DNA of 9,076 bases from an uncultured Eubacteriales bacterium (GTDB lineage Bacteria; Bacillota; Clostridia; Oscillospirales; UBA644): assembly GCA_934486965.1 (NCBI GenBank), contig CAKSQP010000063.1, positions 1 through 9,076 of the forward strand, given 5' to 3'. The notes below the pieces were generated by a model, which was not told where the DNA came from, did not search any database, and saw nothing but the letters and a program-made list of their open reading frames with translations. The translations under genes and the position numbers were made by a program. The first letter of the stretch is position 1, and each line of letters starts with the position of its first letter. Below, piece after piece: positions 6,575 to 9,076 of the stretch.

Positions 6575-6613
6575 TGAATAAAAAAATCCCCATTCTTACG
6601 AATGAGGATTTTT
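6575..6613 (-). terminator. Intrinsic terminator of tRNA-Ser
   Basis: AAAAAATCC (6581-6589) pairs with GGATTTTTT (6606-6614) and, after one C-A mismatch, CATTC (6591-6595) pairs with GAATG (6600-6604) around a TTAC loop. On the minus strand it starts at the last base of the tRNA CCA end and finishes in a seven-T run. Confidence 0.85.
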
Positions 6614-6705
6614 TGGCGGAGAAAGAGGGATTCGAACCCTCGAACCGCTTCTGGCGGTTACACGATTTCCAATCGTGCGCGCTCGACCAACTACGCGATT
6701 TCTCC
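6614..6705 (-). tRNA. tRNA-Ser (anticodon GGA)
   Basis: The minus strand folds as a class II tRNA of 92 nt. The acceptor stem is GGAGAAA with TTTCTCC, then discriminator G and an encoded CCA (6614-6616). The anticodon stem is CACGA/TCGTG around loop TTGGAAA, giving anticodon GGA, which reads UCC and UCU serine codons. The long variable arm AACCGC-CAGAA-GCGGTT is characteristic of tRNA-Ser. The T arm is GAGGG-TTCGAAT-CCCTC. It lies after the XRE regulator gene on the same strand but has its own promoter, and a terminator follows directly. Confidence 0.97.
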
Positions 6706-6724
6706 ATAGCGTTTCGACCTGTAT

Positions 6725-6753
6725 ATTATACTACAAACCGAAATCTATTGCAA
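6725..6753 (-). promoter_or_regulatory. Promoter of tRNA-Ser
   Basis: On the minus strand TATAAT (6725-6730) lies 17 bp downstream of TTGCAA (6748-6753), which matches four of six -35 consensus bases. Transcription would start a little over a dozen bases before the tRNA. The -35 sits at the centre of a perfect 12-bp palindrome, CTATTGCAATAG (6745-6756). No clear terminator separates this from the XRE gene upstream, so read-through is also possible. Confidence 0.7.
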
Positions 6754-6792
6754 TAGTTTTTTTGTAAACTAAATGTGAAATATTGACAGCCG

Positions 6793-7521
6793 TCATTCAC
6801 TGCGATTATCGACCGTAAGCATATTGAGTTTAGACCATCGCTGGATCTCTTTTGAAGAAAAAAGAAGTTTCCTGCGCAGATTTTCGTCAAGAGACTGCGG
6901 CGTAAGCGTCACCAGACACCGAAAGGCGCACGGCATAAAATCGGCACTTGATATTCCGCAAAGAAGTCCGTCGGTATAGTCCCTGCGTTCAAGCGGATTA
7001 AAAATATACAGAAGATCTTCCTCCAGAGGATTAAGGGTATTCACAAACGAAAAACGGATAAGCATATCGCTGTAAAGCACAGTACCCGTATAATACGCCT
7101 CCCCGCTCCTGCCGGTGCCCGAAACCGAACAAAGGGTGAAAGTCGCGTCATAAGTCGCACCGTTTTCGGATTTATCGTAAATATTTATTATTCCGTCCTT
7201 GAGCCTGTTATATCTGCCGTCGTAAAAATAGAAATACAGCCTTTTTGCTTTGAAAAAAGGACTTTTTCCGATGTTCCCGACAGAGACGGTCTCCTCATCG
7301 CCGTCGTTCGGACGGTAATCGGCAAGTCTCGGCAAAGAAACCTGCAAAACCTGACTTATTTCAAAAAGTGTTTCAAGGTCGACCGAAATTTCACCGTTTT
7401 CATATTTGCAGACAGTCGCGCGGCTTTTATGGATAGCGTCTGCAAGTTGCTGTAAAGTCATTTTGCACGATTTCCTGTATTTTCGGATAAGTTCTCCCGT
7501 TTTTACATTTATGTCACTCAT
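6793..7521 (-). CDS. XRE-family regulator with C-terminal sensor-like domain, likely controls the divergent NSS transporter
   Basis: A 242-aa protein. Residues 6-65 are a Cro/CI-type helix-turn-helix: ELIRKYRKSCKMTLQQLADAI, then SRATVCKYENGEISVDLETL, with the standard KYENG recognition-helix end. A short linker leads to a ~165-residue, mainly beta-strand domain (KAKRLYFYFYDGRYNRL, IRFSFVNTLNPLEEDLLYIFNPL, DGLLCGISSADFMPCAFRCLV) and a helical end with KLNMLTV. From memory, this C-terminal type recurs in Clostridia XRE regulators and probably binds a small ligand; no named domain is claimed. The start ATG has GAGGA at 7529-7533. The gene is divergent from a sodium-dependent transporter and shares 195 bp of regulatory DNA with it, so local control of that transporter is the simplest role. 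No convincing terminator follows the stop. Confidence 0.85.
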   Translation of the reverse strand: MSDINVKTGELIRKYRKSCKMTLQQLADAIHKSRATVCKYENGEISVDLETLFEISQVLQVSLPRLADYRPNDGDEETVSVGNIGKSPFFKAKRLYFYFYDGRYNRLKDGIINIYDKSENGATYDATFTLCSVSGTGRSGEAYYTGTVLYSDMLIRFSFVNTLNPLEEDLLYIFNPLERRDYTDGLLCGISSADFMPCAFRCLVTLTPQSLDENLRRKLLFSSKEIQRWSKLNMLTVDNRSE

Positions 7522-7716
7522 ATTTGTTTCCTCAAAATATACTTTTTTTACTCAAATTCTTATTTTACTTTATTTTAACATTCAGAAATCACATATTTGT
7601 ATCATTTAACGAAACTTTTGTCGAATAAAGTATCATCAGATGAAATTTTCACGGTTTGCAGAAAAGAAAGATGTCGGGTATAATATATAAATAAAAACAA
7701 CAAAAAAGGTGAAAGT
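7522..7716. promoter_or_regulatory. Shared divergent control region of XRE regulator and NSS transporter
   Basis: This AT-rich region holds both ribosome binding sites and the transporter promoter. Candidate operator elements are two direct copies of GTATCAT (7599-7605 and 7630-7636, 31 bp apart, about three helical turns), the dyad CATC-A-GATG (7634-7642) and the dyad TGAAA-T-TTTCA (7641-7651). For the regulator gene, an extended -10-like TGTTAAAAT is visible on the minus strand, but a clear -35 is not. Binding is inferred from position. Confidence 0.45.
7656..7684 (+). promoter_or_regulatory. Probable promoter of the NSS transporter gene
   Basis: A consensus TATAAT -10 (7679-7684) has TTGCAG (7656-7661) 17 bp upstream, matching only three -35 bases. 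The weak -35 fits a regulated promoter. The ribosome binding site AAGGTGA lies at 7706-7712, just before ATG 7717. Candidate operator repeats end five bases before the -35. Confidence 0.6.
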
Positions 7717-9076
7717 ATGGAAAACAAGAAAAAAGGATTCAGCGGTTCGATAGGATTTGTCCTCGCCGCCGCGGGAAGTGCCGTAGGCGTAGGCAATATA
7801 TGGCGGTTTCCGTATCTCTGTGCAAAAGACGGCGGAGGATTGTTCCTGATAATTTACATAGCGCTCGTTCTGACTTTCGGTTTTACACTTCTAACGACAG
7901 ACGTCGCAATCGGCAGAAAGACGAAGAAGAACGCGCTCAATGCTTTTGCGGAAATTCACCCCAAATGGAAATTTCTCGGATATCTGACATTTCTCGTTCC
8001 CGCCCTTATTATGACATATTATTCCGTCATAGGCGGCTGGATAACAAAATATTTTGCCGCATATATCGTTTCCGACGGCAAAGAACTTGCGGGAGACGGA
8101 TTCTTTACGTCGTTTATCTCCTCCCCCGTATCCCCTATCGTTTTTATGCTTATATTCCTTGCACTTACTGCTTTTGTAGTCTTTTGCGGCGTCGAAAAAG
8201 GTATAGAAAAATGGTCTAAATATATAATGCCGGGGCTTCTCGTCCTGATCGTTGCAATAACGATTTTTTCGCTTACCTTATCGGTGACCGACGAAAACGG
8301 AGAGACAAGAACGGGACTTCAGGGGCTCGCCCTTTATCTCGTACCCGATTTTTCAAATATGTCTGTCGGACGGTTTCTCGGTATAGTGCTTGACGCGATG
8401 AGTCAGTTATTTTTCTCTCTGAGCGTCAGCATGGGAATAATGATAACTTACGGAAGTTATGTCAAAGACGACGTAGATCTCGTTAAAGCAAACAACAGGA
8501 TAGAACTTTTCGATACAGGAGTTGCTGTTCTTGCTGGAGCGATGATAATTCCCGCAGTCTTTGTCTTTCTCGGTAAGGACGGTATGTCAAGCGGACCGAG
8601 CCTTACTTTTATAAGTCTTCCGAAAGTGTTTGACGCCATGGGCGGTGCAGGAAGAATTGTAGGAGCGGCATTTTTCCTCGCACTCGGTTTTGCGGCGCTC
8701 ACAAGTTGCGTTTCGGTCATGGAAACGCTCGTCGCAAACTGCATGGAGATCTTCAAAAAAAGCAGAAAACAGATGTGCGCGGCTATCGGTGGCTACTCCC
8801 TTTTGACCGCGGTCATAATATGTCTCGGATATAATGTCTTCTATTTCAATATAACACTGCCGAACGGCGCGTCCGCCCAACTTCTCGACATTGCCGACTA
8901 TATAAGCAACAGTTTTCTTATGCCGTTTATAAGCCTGCTTACAAGTATCTTGATCGGCTGGATCGTCGGTCCGAAATGGATAATCTCCGAAGTTGAAAAG
9001 AACGGCGAAAAGTTCGGAAGAAAAAAACTTTACGCCGTAATGATCAAATATGTCGTTCCCGTGGTTATGCTTATAC
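7717..9076 (+). CDS. Sodium-dependent transporter, NSS/SNF family, 3' end cut by window
   Basis: The frame is open from ATG 7717 to the window end (453 codons). Residues 20-34, GSAVGVGNIWRFPYL, are the family's TM1 signature, where bacterial LeuT-type proteins bind substrate and sodium in the unwound helix. GGGLFLIIYIAL and IGRKTKKNALNAF match TM2 and the following loop. FFLALGFAALTSCVSVMETLV (around 315-338) matches TM8, including the Thr-Ser pair (329-330) of the second sodium site in LeuT-like folds. Further hydrophobic spans continue to the edge. These proteins import amino acids or similar small molecules with sodium; the substrate cannot be told here. Bacterial members are about 440-510 aa, so only a short C-terminal piece is probably missing. 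The divergent XRE gene is its likely regulator. Confidence 0.95.
   Translation, partial: MENKKKGFSGSIGFVLAAAGSAVGVGNIWRFPYLCAKDGGGLFLIIYIALVLTFGFTLLTTDVAIGRKTKKNALNAFAEIHPKWKFLGYLTFLVPALIMTYYSVIGGWITKYFAAYIVSDGKELAGDGFFTSFISSPVSPIVFMLIFLALTAFVVFCGVEKGIEKWSKYIMPGLLVLIVAITIFSLTLSVTDENGETRTGLQGLALYLVPDFSNMSVGRFLGIVLDAMSQLFFSLSVSMGIMITYGSYVKDDVDLVKANNRIELFDTGVAVLAGAMIIPAVFVFLGKDGMSSGPSLTFISLPKVFDAMGGAGRIVGAAFFLALGFAALTSCVSVMETLVANCMEIFKKSRKQMCAAIGGYSLLTAVIICLGYNVFYFNITLPNGASAQLLDIADYISNSFLMPFISLLTSILIGWIVGPKWIISEVEKNGEKFGRKKLYAVMIKYVVPVVMLI

Larger units (their letters stand above)
6255..6613. other. Gene-free stretch between LRR operon and tRNA-Ser
   Basis: These 359 bp hold the operon leader with an AT-rich palindrome, the terminator hairpins at 6404-6451 and 6575-6613, and about 125 bp (6452-6574) with no recognisable gene or RNA. 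Short open frames here lack sensible ribosome binding sites or family features. TATAAT-like boxes on the minus strand at 6310-6315 and 6295-6300 are plausible -10 elements for the operon, but neither has a convincing -35. Confidence 0.6.

Noticed and set aside
6468..6707. 79-codon minus-strand frame
   Set aside because: It runs through tRNA-Ser and its terminator; the translation is a byproduct of the tRNA sequence.
6574..6756. 60-codon plus-strand frame containing EKEGFEPSNRF
   Set aside because: This peptide is a well-known false product of reading the complement of tRNA genes; it overlaps the tRNA-Ser.
1..9076. CRISPR arrays, insertion sequences, attachment sites
   Set aside because: No regularly spaced repeats, transposase-like frames or integrase-like genes were seen, and the tRNA-Ser shows no adjacent partial duplicate of its 3' end.

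Overview
The window looks like chromosomal DNA of a low-to-mid GC Firmicute, most likely a gut-type Clostridia (Oscillospirales/Lachnospirales range). The signs are strong AGGAGG-type ribosome binding sites, hairpin-plus-T terminators, a class II tRNA-Ser with encoded CCA, BspA-type leucine-rich repeats and a PadR/HAAS gene pair. The lineage is inferred; no marker gene in the window fixes it.

Layout: (1) 1-306, the C-terminal 90 codons of a gene that looks like the chaperone HtpG, ending at a terminator shared with the convergent next operon. (2) 305-1404, a minus-strand padR plus HAAS-domain membrane protein pair behind a near-consensus promoter overlaid with two inverted repeats, suggesting autoregulation. 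(3) 1417-6254, the most unusual part: a tightly packed minus-strand operon of surface and membrane proteins. Its first gene encodes an 854-aa protein with signal peptide, possible zinc-binding cysteines, BspA-like leucine-rich repeats, one membrane span and a ~255-aa inner domain I do not recognise. The second gene overlaps it by ATGA and is split by an apparent -1 frameshift; joined, it would be a ~243-aa C-terminally anchored protein. The third encodes a 487-aa multi-pass membrane protein with two predicted outside domains. A terminator follows directly.

(4) 6255-6613, a gene-free stretch with two related terminator hairpins and an AT-rich palindrome in front of the operon. (5) 6614-6753, tRNA-Ser(GGA) and its promoter. 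(6) 6793-9076, an XRE-family regulator divergent from a sodium-dependent (NSS/SNF family) transporter that runs off the right edge. The shared 195-bp intergenic region carries repeats that could be operators.

How the parts work together: the XRE gene probably controls the NSS transporter; PadR probably controls itself and the HAAS protein. The three-gene surface operon could form one envelope complex, with the LRR protein contacting something outside and signalling or docking inside. That is an inference from operon structure and topology only. A weak, unproven resemblance of the middle gene to EspG-like type VII secretion chaperones is noted as a hypothesis.
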